NCBI GenBank assembly: GCA_004369085.1
Contig: ML210151.1
Span: 227,270 to 291,269 of the forward strand
DNA: 64,000 nucleotides
Source: Coprinopsis marcescibilis
Lineage: Eukaryota; Basidiomycota; Agaricomycetes; Agaricales; Psathyrellaceae
Direction of reading: 5' to 3'
The translations under genes were made by a program, and so were the position numbers. Positions 46,820 through 61,418 of this stretch are shown one piece after another. Below the pieces are notes generated by a model that was not told the DNA's origin, did not search any database, and worked only from the letters and a program-made list of their open reading frames with translations. Numbering within the stretch: position 1 is the first letter of the stretch; each line of letters begins with the position of its first letter.

Positions 46820-49109
46820 TCAAGGATCAAAGAATAACCCCCCACCCGACTTGGGTGCATATAGCCCAGGAGGATTGAGAGTAGAAACAGACTCATCCAC
46901 TCCGCTCCCCATGGTCGCAGTATGGTACGAAAAATTCGTGCTCCTGCTCCCCGCGGTCGAGTTGAGATGGTCAAGCATGGGAAGGTTCAAGTGCGATGGG
47001 TTTTCCGGGGGCGGTACAATCTTCACACTCTGCACCGTATCCACAATCTCCCCGACCTCCGAGACATCCTGGCCGCCGGAAACCCCGCTCTGACCAGTCA
47101 AGAGTCCCAGCGCTGCCAATCGCTCCGCCTGCACAGTCAAGCTATGCGGGCGGCTGTGGGAGGGTTCGCTCCCGTTCCCCATGCCATCACTCGCAACCAT
47201 CGAGATAAGCGTGTTGCGCGTCGGAGGTCGGCTATCCCGGTACGACATATTGGTTTGGTAGCTGTGTCGGTTCTGTGCTAGCAAGCTCGACGCGGCAATG
47301 CTGCTCCCCATCTCCCTCGAGCCCATCGACTCGATCGTCGGCATACGCCGCACATACCCGTTCATCATCCTCAACTCCGTGTCGACAGGATATGGCTGCC
47401 CAAACTCGTTGTATCCAAGCGTGGGTGGGATGGCCGGACGCGCGTAGAACCCATCATACTCGTCATCTTCATCCCCCTCCTCTTCATCGCCCAGTGCAAC
47501 TGAGTCGCGCGCCAGATGCGCACGGATCTCCTCCTCCTCCTCATCGTCTGAAAGCGGTTCCGGCGAATCGCTGACCACACGGCGTTTCGAGTCGATCGTG
47601 TGTTTGGACGACGCGGAGTCAGACTGTGCGAGCTCGATCGCCTCGTCCGTCTCGCGGTGAATCTGCGAGACGAGGAGGCTGAAGTGATCAGAGAAGCTGC
47701 CGAGGTCGGCTTCCTGCTCGGGTACAGCGGCGAGGCCTGAGCTGTTGCTGTTCTGGAATGATTGGAACTGGATCTGGCTCGAGCTCGCCGTACGCCCGTC
47801 TTCGGATGAGTGAGAGCGTGATGAGCGGAGCGGGCGCGGAGACAGGCCAGTGCGTGAGGAGACGTTCGAGCCTCCCGAGAGCTGTCTGGTGTGCAGGTGG
47901 ACTTGGGATACTGAGGTGAGAGGTGCAGAGAGGGTTGTACCCCTCGTCTGCTGCGACGTTGGCGCAGAATGGTAGGATATGGTGTCCGAGGGCTTGTGGC
48001 GATGTTTCGACTGCAAAGTTCTGGACCGCATGGGTGTTACGCGGCGTATTTTCACCAAGACAAGGTAATAAGCGCACTAGAAAAGGCATGATTGTGAGTA
48101 GAATGCAATAGATCACGGAATAAAGTACTCACGATGAACCCGGCAGTTATGAGGAGACGGAGAGTCGAAATGACAATCCAGAAGCCCCAGACGGCAGCCT
48201 TGCCTCTGCAAAGCTGGGGCTGGGTCGACCACACCACATCGATATCGACGTAGCACCGATACTTTGTCCGCAGTTGGAGCTCATCGGAATCTCTCCATGC
48301 GAAAACGAGTGCGAAATTGATCGCAGCCGGGGCAAATAAAAACAGGAATGAAACATAGTTGAGGAGCCAGTAGAGGGTGGTGAGAGACCGGTATGAAAGG
48401 CCGTTGAAAAGTAGCCTCGGTTGAAACCAGGAGATGATGACTGCGCAGACGAGAAAGGCAAACCCCAGGCTCGAGCTAACTCCCAGCGCCAAAGAGACTG
48501 TTTGGCCAGCGGTCGATTCGAAGATTGTGAATGCGAGGAAATATCGGACAGCATTGTAGACTGCCCAACCACCTGTAATGTGACCACATTATCAGTTAGG
48601 TTATAGTCGTAAAAATAGCCATGGAAACGAATTGATACATCAGTCGTACCCCGCCTCCGTCATTGACCTCGTAAGGGTTTGCCAAAAGGGTTCGGAGATG
48701 CCAACCGAGGGGCGATGCATAGATAGCAAAGATAACGTATGTGCTCACCGAGGATAGTTTCCAGCCCCAGCCTAATCCAATGCCACCGTCGCGAGGCTTT
48801 GCGACGAGGAGGCCCCCAGTGTGTTGACTTTTCGGATGCAACTAACAAGGGATTCGGCGAATGCCATGCTGCTGGCGAGCCTGGTGAAATGGCCTCCGCC
48901 TGTGGGCCTCTTGCTGGGTCGTCGTAGTAAATCTCTCTAGACGAATCCTGTGGCCTCAATAGTGCCTCTGCGGTGTTGGCTTCTGTCGTGTTGGTATGAA
49001 ATGTCGTGTTGGTATGTATGGTTGCGCTGGACACAATGGACTGGTTCCTGGAGCGTCCCGGCATGACTTCTGGGGTATAGAGCGAGTGGTGTAGGTATAC
49101 TGCTGACAT
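46820..49109 (-). CDS. Multi-pass membrane protein with long disordered tail, unknown function
   Basis: Not a family I can name. The start ATG is at 49109 (MSAVYLHHSLYTPEVMPGRS). The N-terminus is hydrophilic, with a short NTTFHTNTTEANTAE repeat. After an intron (about 46 nt) come hydrophobic segments: LSSVSTYVIFAIYASPLGWH; LMYQFVSMAIFTTIT; WAVYNAVRYFLAFTIFESTA; SSLGFAFLVCAVIISWF; YWLLNYVSFLFLFAPAAINF; AVWGFWIVISTLRLLITAGF; and CAYYLVLVKIRR. That is about six to seven TM helices. A cytosolic tail of about 400 aa follows (exon 48058-46820). It is Ser-rich with an acidic DDEEEEE run and ends GLYAPKSGGGLFFDP. A heptahelical receptor-like topology is possible, but I see no diagnostic motif. Confidence 0.7.
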
Positions 49110-52100
49110 GTTGTTTGAATGCTATTCCGAGCATGCATCCAAGAAGAATAAGTTGTTATTTATGATCTGTTCGATGGCAAGCGAGCTAAATTTCCATTAG
49201 CAGCTTGTGTTATGCAGAGCGCCGTACTCACAGAGAGTAAAGTAGTGACAGAGGGAGAAGACACAGGTTATGTGGCAAGCTTGGTGTCCCCAAGGTATAA
49301 CAATTCGTTCGACGACGAGCCCACTGACCGCGCACAGACCATTAATCGCTGAGCATCAGGCGAGAAGAGTTACTCACAAAAATACAGCGAAAATACGAAG
49401 AGGAAAACACGAGCAGACCGTGAGTTATGTGGCGAAAGCAAGTTGAAAGGGGCCAGTGTTTGGCCAGCGTGAACTCCCGCCAGATCGGACATATTCCGTC
49501 CACTTCAACTTGTGCTTGGCGCGATTGATGGCTTGGCAACAACCCCAGATGCAAGCCTGCACAAATAGACGCCTACCGGATCACTAGCGCCCATTCCGGG
49601 TGTTCTTCACGCTTCTGCTCCACCACCGCCCTCTTGTTTACCTCACAACCATGATATCAGACATCGCCTTTATCTCAGACAGTCATAACTCGACTCAAAA
49701 TACTCTTTCTACTGCGTACCTTGTGTCTCACAATCCCGTTGTTGGGCCTACCCCGGCCACGAGTCCTCCTTGAAGCCCATCGGCGGACAAACCCAACACC
49801 GCCACTTTCATAAATCGCAAGAATACAGACAGACGAGCAACTGATAGTATAGCCTCACTGGAGCGACGACAATGGAGCACTCTACCCAGATTACAAATCT
49901 TTGGCCAGAAAGCGCCGTGGACAATGGTTACATTCATACCCACAGCTTTGCAACGTCATCAAAGCTCTTCGTTGAGTGGCCTCATTGATAACGAACCATG
50001 TCTTTATTTCCTAACTATGCGGTGGCGGAGTGTATCTATCAGTCTGCTCTTTACCCACAGTGACGCGCCGTTATTGGAACGGACTTTCGGAAAGGCTGGC
50101 CTGTTTCTCTCATCGTGAACCATGTCTGGTTATTCGCCGGTGATCAAGCTCCGGGGGTCCCGGTCATGGATTGGTTATCATGAGCAAGTCCAGTCTAGAT
50201 AAAGGGCTGCTCAGGCAACCAGCCTTAGAGCCAACCAGCTTTGTTCCCGCAAACCCTTCAACGATCGGTATCTGTGTGCAGCAATTATATTGGGTGCTCT
50301 CACGTTACCACATCGCAAAGGTCCTACTTATCAGACTACGACTGGCTCGTTCTACAAATCCACCGACAGCTCTTCTTTGTGTACTGCGACCGCCATTCAT
50401 TCCACCAATGGCATTCTGGGTCGCCGGGAAATGATGTTAATCTGATTTGTCTAGTTGCCCTGATTCCGGAATTTCAGATTCCGGTACAAATCCACGGTAA
50501 AGCGCTTCCTCGCCGCCTCAACAAACTTATTTCAAGGTAACGGCCTTCCTCCCCCAAGCCCTCTCGCATAAGAACTCTAACCCTCTTCTTGTCACCCGGT
50601 TCAAGAACGCCCTTCTTTCTACGAAGGGAGCTCCGCGCTCCGCTTCTCATCGGCCAGTAATCTCTAGACCAGAAGGGGAATGCGTTATCGTTGATAAAAT
50701 GCAGACACCCAGGTACACCTGTCTGTTCTCCAAATTTTGAATCTCAACTGTCCATTTTTCTCTCCGCTCTAAAACTGACATTGTGACGACTGACCACCCC
50801 TTTACAGAATCATTCCGCTGCCTTTCGGAGCTTTTCACCTCCATGGCCCATTGGCTCAGTGCATGAGCTGCAAGTCTCGATTCAGCGCTCGTCCCAGACC
50901 CTTGGTTGTCCTTTGCTCCCTGGCTCCCAGAAAGTGTTCGCGACGTGTGACTCTTCCGCAAAATCGGTGGATCGACCTGAGGACACCAAAATGCTTGGCT
51001 TGGCTTGTCTCACGTCTCCTATCTCCAGCACCTACCATTGCTCCTCTTTCGACGGATCTCAAGCACGTCAGAGGTGTCATAAGCTTTACGGCCTATACCC
51101 AAGCCCAAATTTCAGCCTTCCCTTGGCCCTCCCACAGCCTTCTTGAGACCAGCTAAGCCGTAGATCGCTTCTCATATCCGTAGCCGACTATCAACAGTGG
51201 GCTAATCTCCCAAGCCTTTCCTTTCATCTTCCGTTCTGAGATCCCACCTTGAAAGCGTGGAATTCCGAAGGTTGCGATTATCTCGTACATACACAGGTTC
51301 GGACTGGTTCTCATCGTTGTTGACAACCCTTTCGAAGAGTACACCCATCTAATAACGGCCCGTGCCGTCTCCGCGGCCCCTTCAAAGAAACCGATTGTGG
51401 GCTGGTTCAGACAGAGATATCTCAAGTGACTTCCAGGTTTGACGTGCTGTTAGAATGCCCTAATGCGGTGTTTTCACCCCAAAACCAAGATGCAAACACT
51501 TCAAACAATCGTGATAAGTCTTTGACTTGACGCCGGACGTCATATTCGCCAGCAAACGTCCGTCCATAGTTCATTGGCCACTTCACTGTTGCCCCTTGTA
51601 GGTCTCTCCGACGCGCATGTCTCAGGCCTGTCTGTCCCTCCGCTGCTGAAGTCACTGATCATTGGCTCCAACAACTAATCAATGCGTCGCGTTCTCCAGC
51701 CCATCGGGCAGCCTGTCTTCACGAATGACATCGCAAGAAGACATACTGTACGGACCTTTCGGGTCTGAGAAGATAACAAACTGAAAAAACAAAGCGAACC
51801 TTTTCTGAACCGTCGTTGCCTCAAGGGAGCAGGCGGCGGCGGAGTCTCGTTACTACCCAACGGAACCGACCTCCAGTCTCCCACAGGCTCTCTCTCATGG
51901 TGCTACATAACGGTAAATCGGTGACTGCAGTTAGTGATATTTAGTTAAACACTTACACATCCAGGCTAAAATCGATAACTAGCTTCAGGCAGCCGCACCG
52001 CTCGCCGCGTTATCTGCGCGCTCCAGCTCAGCCCGATTTAACCAGGCTAGGTACCCTTCACGCATTCAAATTGCGCAAGTGGCACCTTAAACGGACACAG

Positions 52101-54374
52101 AGATTGAAACGGCTTCGTATCCTCCCTTCCTATTGGGTGCCTCGCTGACAGTTGAACGTTCAATTATGCTGACCATTTTAGCGCCTGCGCCATAACACGA
52201 GAGGCATTATTCCTGTGGAACAGGTGCTTGAACCCATTTTCCGAGATGAATCACGGAGGTAACGGTTTGAAAAGTCCTATTTGCTCCACCCAGCCTTACC
52301 CCGCTCTTTCGTTCTCGATAACCATTGGTTTAGAGGAAATGGCGTGACTTCACTGTGGCTAGCAGCTCTCAATTAATGATTGGTAGATGTTGTTCAATAT
52401 AGTTGACGACCTATGTAGGTCGTTTAATCTGCCCCGATTTGGACTTTCACCACTTCGTCACACAACTTACTTGGACTCCACCAACCTTGTCAGCCGTCCA
52501 ATATGTCGAAAGCGAGTTTATGCTTGACGATGCTTCCAGGCCACATAATGATAAGCCAGACTCGGACCAGACCATTCACCTACCCCTCACGCGACTATAG
52601 TGGGGGCCGAAGCGCGACAGACGGACATTGGCAGAAACAAAGAGCCCAGCTCCACCAAGCTTTCCGTATTAACGACTACATAGATACACGGACGGCCGCT
52701 TGTTAACGTTAACATCGCCCCGCGTGGACGACGACCGTCTTCCCGCACCCACGTTTCCTGACTCTTCGAGAATCGACTAAAAGGGTTCTCCATCTTCAAG
52801 CCCACGTCCGAGTTCCCCCTGACGATCACTGAGCCCGAACCGCGCTCTCTAGATACCGAGCTCCGCCGCTGTTCGAACCTTTTCACCGAATGTTTTGCGT
52901 ACCAATCTAGGGACTATATAGTCAGCGTTGAGCTACGGCCTCAGTTACAGAAATGTACGGACCAGATCTCGTCACAGTGAAAAGCCGACTCGTGTTATCG
53001 CTGGTTTGAATCCAAGTTGGCTCTCATTGTTCTGCAGAGAACTTCTCTTGGATTGTATCTCGATTCTGTGACTTTTCTCCGCAAAAGGCTGTCCGATTTA
53101 GACTCTAGTGCTGTTTCAGGCCCTCCGAGCTCGTACCGCTACGAATGGAACTGCCCACTGTCCGAGACGGAGTAGCACTCCATTACGACGGACTTGCAGT
53201 TGGCTGTCCCACTCACGCTCAAGTGATCGATGGGGGTATCATCAATTCGCGTCAAGTTATTGCAACAATTAACGCCTGTTCGAGTGGGGGAACATCACTT
53301 TGCTTGTAGTGAGAAGTGAATAATAGCCACGTACGCAGTGGCTGCGGGGCGGATGCCACTAACTATGGGTGGATTGTGTGCAGACGAAATGAATCAGACG
53401 GATGGATCAGCTTTGTGATTTTCGTGATTATTGCAACACCCGAACTAGTGAAGCCTATTAGGGCTTACCAAGGGGCAATTTAGTCCCAGTTTCCCGTAAT
53501 CTGGTCATTCATCTATACTCCGCCGGTTGAAAAGGCCCATGTGGAAAGGGGCGGTACCTAGATGTCAATCGCGTGGTGCAAGGTGCTGCGTTAATGGATA
53601 GAAGTGCTCCATATATCAGAGGAGACGCCGTATAGGGACAGGGGAAAACGTGAACAATTGAGCCAGCTCGCAACTTGTTGAACATATGCGTCGATATCCT
53701 AGGTGGACATCGCGCATGTACATCGTAGGAAAGAAGTTCATGACCGACGCACCAATAATAGTCTATATCCACTTGGTAAATTGAACTTCTCGATCTCGAG
53801 ATTTGGAGATAAAGCACATCGATAACGCATTGTAAGCACCCTCTCACATGTCGAAACGTCCATTGCATCCAATATAGTACCGTGTTCCGTGTCGTATGGT
53901 TCCAATACATTCATTTCGAAGCCAAGGATACAAAAGAGGAAGTAGTCACGTCAAAAGATCTCGAGTCCTACACCGAATTTGGTCGGCGGCCTTTAAACCT
54001 AGAGCGTCCCATCTGGCGTTTGGACGTTGATTTGGGGTCGAAGATGCTTTATATCCGGCGTCAAACGCGGGAGACCGAGAGACATGAGTGTGACTTGGTG
54101 ATAGTTGACAGGCCAGCGACAATGCGAGAGATCGGATTGTGCCTTAGCAACTTGAAGATTGTGTTATCGACTCCCTCAAAAAGAGAGTGGACAATTTGAT
54201 CCATGTTCCATAAACCCAACCAAAGAGTGACGGGCCCCGAGAGCCCCGATAGATAGGGCTCCAAACCTGAGAAAGGTGTATCGGAGGCCTATAGCTGCAA
54301 ACGGAGCTCGGTGATATGCTTTAACGAAGCAAGGAACACTTACGGGCTCGCAGGTTATTTGCGTAATGGCGTGC
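49110..54374. other. Gene-poor region, about 5.3 kb
   Basis: I could not support any gene here. All frames are short and interrupted, without ATG-plus-splice structure. The best is a plus-strand frame of 105 codons at 53882-54199 (DLESYTEFGRRPLNLERPIW) with plausible composition but no family or introns. I see no reverse-transcriptase, integrase or transposase motifs and no obvious terminal repeats. It may be decayed repeat DNA or unannotated non-coding transcription. Confidence 0.45.
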
Positions 54375-55256
54375 CTATGTCAAGTTGCTTTGCTTTGCCT
54401 TCTTTTGCTTCTTTGGAACGTCGTCCCCTTCGGATTGGACCTGTCTTCTTCGTTTCGGTTTCTTCACATGGGTTTTGTCGCTCGAGTCCATACCAAAAGG
54501 TTGCGAACCGTTCTTCGAGCTGACAGGTTCGTCCACACCGCTGGGTTTGCGGAAACCTTGTGGTACGAATGGAATTTTTTGTTCGATTGGCGTTGTTTCC
54601 TTTCCAGAAGATGGTCGACGAAGATCGGTACCAACGCCACCCGTTTCGAACAGCATCTGACGCGCAGATTTGGCAGAATCATTGGGCTTTTGTAGCTGGT
54701 CGAACCCGCGTAGAAATCCAGAAGAGCCAGCTGTTGATATCGATATAGGCCTTGGGTGAATCTTGCGTCCCTTTTCAGAAGGAATTTCGCTAGCTTCTGA
54801 TTTCCCTGGCGAACTTTCTTCGTCCTTAACATCAGACGTCTACCCATGTTTTAGCCAACATCTTGAGAACCAGAGTAGACCATCTCTTACCTGAACAGCG
54901 ATCTCTTCCCCTTTCTTCCCGAAAACTCGACGGCCCCGTGGCTTTTCCGGTGTATGTTCCGCTTCATCGGAATAGATGAATGGTAGATACGACTCTTCGT
55001 GAACCTCAACCTCTCTGAAAGATGAACATCATAAATCATGATTAACAGCTGATGTAAAGTAGTAAAGCGCTTACGCTGCCTTGGCACTATTTGTTAATCC
55101 CCATGCTTCCCGAACAGCCTCGGAAACTTTCCATTGACCATCGTCTACCACCTCTGCTTTTTGCAGCTCCACTTCCTTCATCTGCTTTGCCCTAAGAGCA
55201 TTTTGCATGAATTTGAGCGACAGAGTGCCATTGCTGAGGCCTTTGATGTTCGACAT
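54375..55256 (-). CDS. M-phase phosphoprotein 6 / Mpp6-like exosome cofactor
   Basis: Predicted nuclear RNA exosome cofactor that helps recruit the Mtr4 helicase and binds Rrp40. Exons 55256-55075, 55014-54891 and 54839-54375 total 771 nt (256 aa; human MPHOSPH6 is about 160 aa). The N-terminal signature GTLSLKFMQNALRAKQ (Lx-LKFMQ) marks the family. Then VSEAVREAWGLTNSAKA, EESYLPFIYSDEAEHTPE and RGRRVFGKKGEE. The SGFLRGFDQLQKPNDSAK segment parallels the SFRGFNPEVEK element that contacts the exosome. The C-terminus is a basic tail (KPKRRRQVQSEGDD, KKQKKAK) like a nuclear localisation and RNA-binding region. Phases agree at both introns. It is longer than animal orthologues because of the Ser/Pro-rich middle and basic tail. 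Confidence 0.87.
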
Positions 55257-58200
55257 TAAGTGGCGAAGAAATAACTGAGTGAAAAACGGGACTGGACACT
55301 GTCAGCCACCTTGAAAGACTCGGATAACTGTGACGACGACGATGAGGCCAACCAAAACTGAGCCAAACAAACGCGGACATAGCCACATTGATATCTCCGC
55401 GCTTCGCGGTCCCGCGATCACCGATCATTTAGGGGCTTTGCAAAACTTCAATAACAGTGATCATATTTTCATGCTTCAAGTCCCAAGAATACAGGAAATC
55501 TTCCAGCTACGAGCTGTACAGCTTGGACTAAGAAAGAGAGGCTCATACTTCTCCTAGGGTCTTGACAATGTTTGACGTATGTCAACAGGCCTTACCTGGA
55601 CATAGAGTTTGACCGGAATGTCGAGGTAGGATACATGGAGAAGGGATGGATTGACCGGGAACTGACAGTAAATGATACAGCCTTGAGCCCTGTGAATGAC
55701 ACGCTCCACCTTCTATCTTGACATGTTAATACTACGAGACAGGAGAAGGTTCGGCGAACCACATACCGTGAACCGGGCTGCAGGGAAATGAACAAGATAC
55801 CCCATATATGAAACCCCAGCCTTCTTACTTGTATGTCATGGGAAAGGTAAGATATGTACCCCACTTGAATCAGAGATTGTCAAGGTAAATAACTGGCTGT
55901 TCATGCAGTCGACGGCGGAGCCATTTTTGGATGGTTGAAAACGGCGATGATTATCCTCTCATTCAACGGCAGAAATGTGTGAACTGCTTGGCCAAGGTCT
56001 TCTCCCTGTGCCGAAGCTATCGTATCAGTGTCCCTGTTTCCTGAAACAGAGAGCGGAAGAAGAGAAGGAGAAGCACGGGAGAGTGCACAGCGCCCTCCGG
56101 TACTACGTCCCCCCATCCACTGCGGAGACATACGGGTCCGCGTAACTTTGTCTACAGCTTCCTCGCAGCTCGTTTCTCATTTCCGAGCGCGAGTGGTAGA
56201 CTCTCACATGTTTCTCCTTGTATATCAAGCATGTCACCGCTGTCATTGTGGGATCTGTCGGTGAGTGGACTACCCTGCAGGAGAACTGCAGAGAACCCTT
56301 CATCTGCGCAAAAGAGATTAACAAATCCCCATCAGTAAAAGGAAGGAGGCCTGCAAAGGAAGCCCACCCATAACGTTAGTGGGGAAATAACGGCGGTGGT
56401 ATGACCACTGCTTGCTTCGTGTGGATGGAAGTGTGTAAAATTCCCGTGCTGCCAGTGGTTGGGTTAATCTTCCTCCTTTCCACGGAAATTGATCGTGGCT
56501 TTGGGGGTGCAACTCGAGGTGATCAATGAAGGTATGTCAGACATTCCGCTGCCCTAGGACAAAAGGACGTCGTAATGGAAGTCACCTCAAGAGCTCAAAG
56601 TGTTCACTCGCTGCCAGGGATCAATATCATTATGACTTCGGACGTTTTTCTCTGCCGTTTCTTAGCCTACGCAATACGAAATATGGCCTCTTGAAGGAAA
56701 TAACATGTCCGGGAGCACTAATGTTAAAAGTTCTGACTGTTTGACATAATCATGTAACACAAATTGACTGACCGACTATTGCCACAAATTGGATAGAAAT
56801 CGGTCTCCGCCTGGACGACGCCGTCGGTGAGACCAATCTATCCCATGATTTGAGGTCGACTTGTCCTATTATTTGGCAAAGTTTAATGAGCAAAGACACC
56901 TGATCTAATGTTCCACCGTCCCATTCAATGCTTGCCAACCCCAGGTCGGCATTACTCAAAGGCAGGAGTAATCGAAGCTCAACCGCACAGCAAAAAGAAC
57001 GTATACTTATCAACCACTTGAGAAACTCCCAGAAATTCGGAAATGCAACTGAAATGCACAATGAAGACAAGTCATCACGTTGACGCTTATGCTCGTGACC
57101 TAAGCGCTGGCTTTAGTACACGCAATAAAAAAACCCGAGACAGCAAGGGTGGGGGAGTGAGAAATAAACCGCAAATGTGTAAGTTATGTGCACTCGCACT
57201 GGCCGCTTTGAAGCTTGTGTCAAACTGGTGTCAATCCCCGCTGACATCGCACGCATTGAGGTTCACCGCAGGTAATACTCCGAGACGAGGTTTGTTTCAT
57301 CTTTCGAATCCCTTCCCATCCACTACCCTCACTAATAAACATCCCGAGCGTCACCCCGACCCTCGCAATACATCACTCCGAGACTCTAGATTGCGTCCAT
57401 TCCAAAAACCCACGCGAGCAACGGGAGCTAAGGACGACTACTAACCGCCAAATTGGCGACTCGGTGGCACATATCCTCTTCCATATATCATTTCTCCAGG
57501 CTGTCGGAGATGCTGGTGGTGTTCAAGCTGTGGAGCGGGAGCGCACCGCATGTTAAACGCTTTGAACGATAACTCACACAATAACTACATTCTGTCCGTT
57601 GGACATCACTGCTCAGAACCTGTCCAGTGATGTTTACAGCTACATGTTGATCGAACTTGTCCTATAGGTGACGACGACTCCACTGAGAGCGGGTGATCTA
57701 TTCTCGGTTTGACACGCTCATTGGCCTTCCAGGATTAGGATAACCTTAAACGCCCAAACCCAAACTGCTGGCATCGAATACGATTTGATAGGCTTCAAAC
57801 AGCCACTCATGCTATTGAAGTCCCTCGAGCCAAAAACTTACCCCCTACGCTTATTGTATGTGTACAGGTTCGTTTGTGGTTCAAGAGGTAAGCACGCTGC
57901 CATTAATGCCCAATCGAGTCCATGGTCAGAATTGTCAAGCTCTCGACGGGGATGAACGGCGATCAGGTCGCAGCACAATTGCTTGCCGTAACATAAGCCC
58001 GTCTGTCCGCTTCTGTCCACCACTTCTTTCAGATTATGTCGAACTAACGGCGAAAGTGTTATATCATCTTGATGATCGTGGATTTTGAATGGACCTCGAG
58101 GACCCCCATATCTCCCTCACGCCAACAATTGGATACTCAGTCCATCCGCATCCGTTGCGACTGTACATTCGGGGCTCGAGAAATCGGGAAATAGCGAAGA

Positions 58201-61200
58201 GAGCTCCATAAGTACGCACCAGGGTGACTATATTTATGAACCTACACTTCCAATGCAATAATACCATCTGCCGCGCGTAACAGGTGTCACATCTAGGGGC
58301 ACGTCAGTGTTGTCCCGTTTCAATCAAGACCGCAGGGTTGAAATTTGCCACTACACAAATTGTACATACCCCAATCGCCCACAAGCCCGCCGTCTCCGCT
58401 CTGGCTCAGCGCACAGAAGCACGTTCACGTAAGTCGCAGGTAGCAACACCGGAGTAAATGTTGAGCAACGATCGATGAACGGAAATGACATATTCCCCAC
58501 CAGTCATAGCCAGTCATTCATAACCATCGCCCAAGCAAGACAGGTGTGCTTCTTCCGAATCTCGCTCTTGGCTCGATCCCACATCCAAATTCAATTGATA
58601 TCTACACAGGAAGAACTTCCATAGATTGACCGGGAGAAGTTACGCATCCTAACGCCACAAGACTTCTAGAGGATGCGCGGTAAGGAACGCACGGTCACGG
58701 CACACATCACATACACACCGCAACAGGCTTCGGAACCTCTCAGAGTTCCAAACTGTACAGGGGAGCAGCAAAGGGACTTAAGAGGTCAGCCGGCAGAACA
58801 GGCCTTGTCAGGGAAGGTCTCTTCTTTGTTATATAGGATGAGATTAGCCGTTCCTCCGACGCAGTATGCGACAAAGTCCCGCACCTCGTGGTTTTCGCCA
58901 GGCTCGAGAAGCTCGGTGCACTGGCTGGATGGGGAGAACAATGTGGTTGACGCACAAAGATCGATAAAGTGACTAAATTCGATGCAACTGTGGTAAGTGT
59001 TGGTCACAATAGCAAGATTCTCTGAGCCCTAATCTCATCAGACTGAGGTGAGCGCTTATGTACTTGGCTCCACGCACACAGGAGCTTCGCGCACTTACTT
59101 CGCAGGAACGGCGTGATGGGTGAAAAGCATAACGGAGGTGCGGAATCACAACGCCTTTGTTTGTCATCGTACTCAATTGGGAGTCGCCGATGGGGCCAGC
59201 CCTGCAGCCTGCTTCTTTGCGGGTGTTGCGCGGATTGGGGGAGGGAAAGGGGTTGGCCTGGCATTTGAATCAGATGGACGCGGAGAGAAGAAGCAACAGG
59301 TTCACGTCCATGAGGTGACGTACCTCATACATCCTGGCAAACGGCATACCCAGTCCCCCCTACCCTAGCTCGACGTAAACGGAGCAACCATCTCAGTTGG
59401 GTAACAGTTCTTATCACACAATGCATCAAGCCTTGCTGTTCCACCCCGGCATGCGCAGTGCTCGCACCCCTACGAAGATATTTGCCTGAAATTGCCCCAG
59501 TTTCCCATCGAATGTCAGATATAGGCTTGTAAAGTCCGATAGTCTTGTTCCAGAAGAATGTTTCCAGAACACCAGAAGGTTGAGAACGCTGCTGAAGAAA
59601 GCAGTTCGCGGATGGCGATGCAGACGTTTGATGGCCATGGGTATAAAGCCCTGTCTTCTCAAAACATAAAGTGGAGCACAGAACTCACTTCCTGGGAACA
59701 TAACTGGGGAGCAGAGCGATCATAGCCGCGTATTCCGATTTTAGAACTTGGGAAAAGGTACTAAATGGCAGATGCGAAGCGTTAATATATTTTTAGGCGC
59801 CAATTGGTACCGAATTACCGCACCTGCGAGAGCGACTCGCCTAGCGTTCTGCTCGCCGATATGAGTGGATCCTCCCCTTTTCATCATTACACTCGCGAAG
59901 CCGGAATCCAGGGAGATGGACCTCTGGACTATTGAGGCGCAAGCATCAGAACCCGATCTTCGTGCTCTGATCCTACTGCACTAGGCCCAATTCAGTTCAA
60001 TCTGTTGTGAGCTGGCCAGAGTGAAAACCCAAAGATGATGCGTGTGGTCTTGCCAAGGTGACCTATCGGTCACTGAGAAGAGATCGGGTGCTTGGGAAGC
60101 GGCATCTTTTCGCAAACAGGAGGCTTCGAGGGTTTCTGTTATCCGAGGTTTGTTCCGAGAGCCAAGGAAGTTGCAAGTGAGTTGCAAAAGCAACAAGAAT
60201 TACGCAACTGGGGACGTACAGAAACCGTCATGGTAAGCCCAATGCAGTGTGTGCCAGGGGTTCGCCCTTCTTGCACAAATCCCCGGGTGAGCTTTATGAA
60301 TTGAAGAACCAGGTCAAGAATTCCAATTACCAGGCTCGAGTCCTCGCTAAGCTTCGTTTCTTCTGACCGAAGACGGCTATTTTGGCCAGACCCTGAGCCT
60401 GGAAAAGTGCTAAACTTAACCGGCGGAGGAGCCCCTCGCAATGGCCAGGGATGTTTCGAGTGGGGTGAACGTTGCTCGTTCTAGCGGGGTTCAAATGTCG
60501 CAGAACAAGCGTAGACGATAGGCGCCGGCGGTGTCGTATCTTTTCTCCATGGACCTTTACGCAACATCAGGATGAAGATAAGAGCCTTTCTTACAACGTG
60601 AAGCGGCGGTTTGTCATGATATAGATACATGAAACAACGGTTCCGACCTTCTTAATTCCACAATTCGCTCACCTCGCTAGGGCGTAGACATTGGTCCGCC
60701 CGCATCGAATGATTGGTTCCTTTTAATTGGAATTCAGACGATGTTGCTTTCGACCTAGTGTCCTGATTAACCGGACCTTGAACGTACCCGATCAAAGGAT
60801 GCAATAGGGTGAATCCATGGGGACAAAGCCCTTCCCGCTCGGATGGATCAGCCGAATCCACTGCAAGGACTCGACGGGAACTCGAGACTCGCGCTCAGAA
60901 TCCTGAAACGAAAGTGACAAAAGGGATTGCTGTCGTACAATATGCAGTGACTCGGGCCTTTGACTGATTGTGGAATGATTCTTCATCTAATGTCGAGAAT
61001 GCTGTGTGTGCCACTGTGGTACAGATTTGAAGGGCTCGAAGATGGAATCTCCCATGGAGTTGGGTCCAGTGTCGAGTGGGTATTTGTGGCAGACTGGGAC
61101 CGACAGGTACGGTATTACGGTGGGCCATCTCAATAGGGATTCCCAGCAGAGCGGTTTCTGTCATTGTCAGTGGTGACACGGTGACGGCGACGGATAGGAA

Positions 61201-61418
61201 CGGACATGCTTTGCGCATGAGGCAGGAGGAGATCTGATTCAGAGTATCTGGAAGACGATGCCAAAAAGAGAGGAAAGGTGCCGGGGACGAACCAGTTTGT
61301 CCCAAATCGGGTGTCTTCCCGATTTGGAACTGACAAAATCTGGAAGCGCGACGGACCGACGGTATATAAGCCATCCATTTATGCCTCCAATGCGAGCTCC
61401 TTTCACCTGCCCAACAAA
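55257..61418. other. Gene-poor region, about 6.2 kb
   Basis: I found no convincing gene. Frames such as 57043-57444 (+), 58673-58972 (+) and 60895-61590 (-) are unsupported: no domain, no consistent splice sites, shadow-like composition. I see no transposon protein motifs and no long direct or inverted repeats by eye. Its 3' end should contain the promoter of the next gene. Confidence 0.45.
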
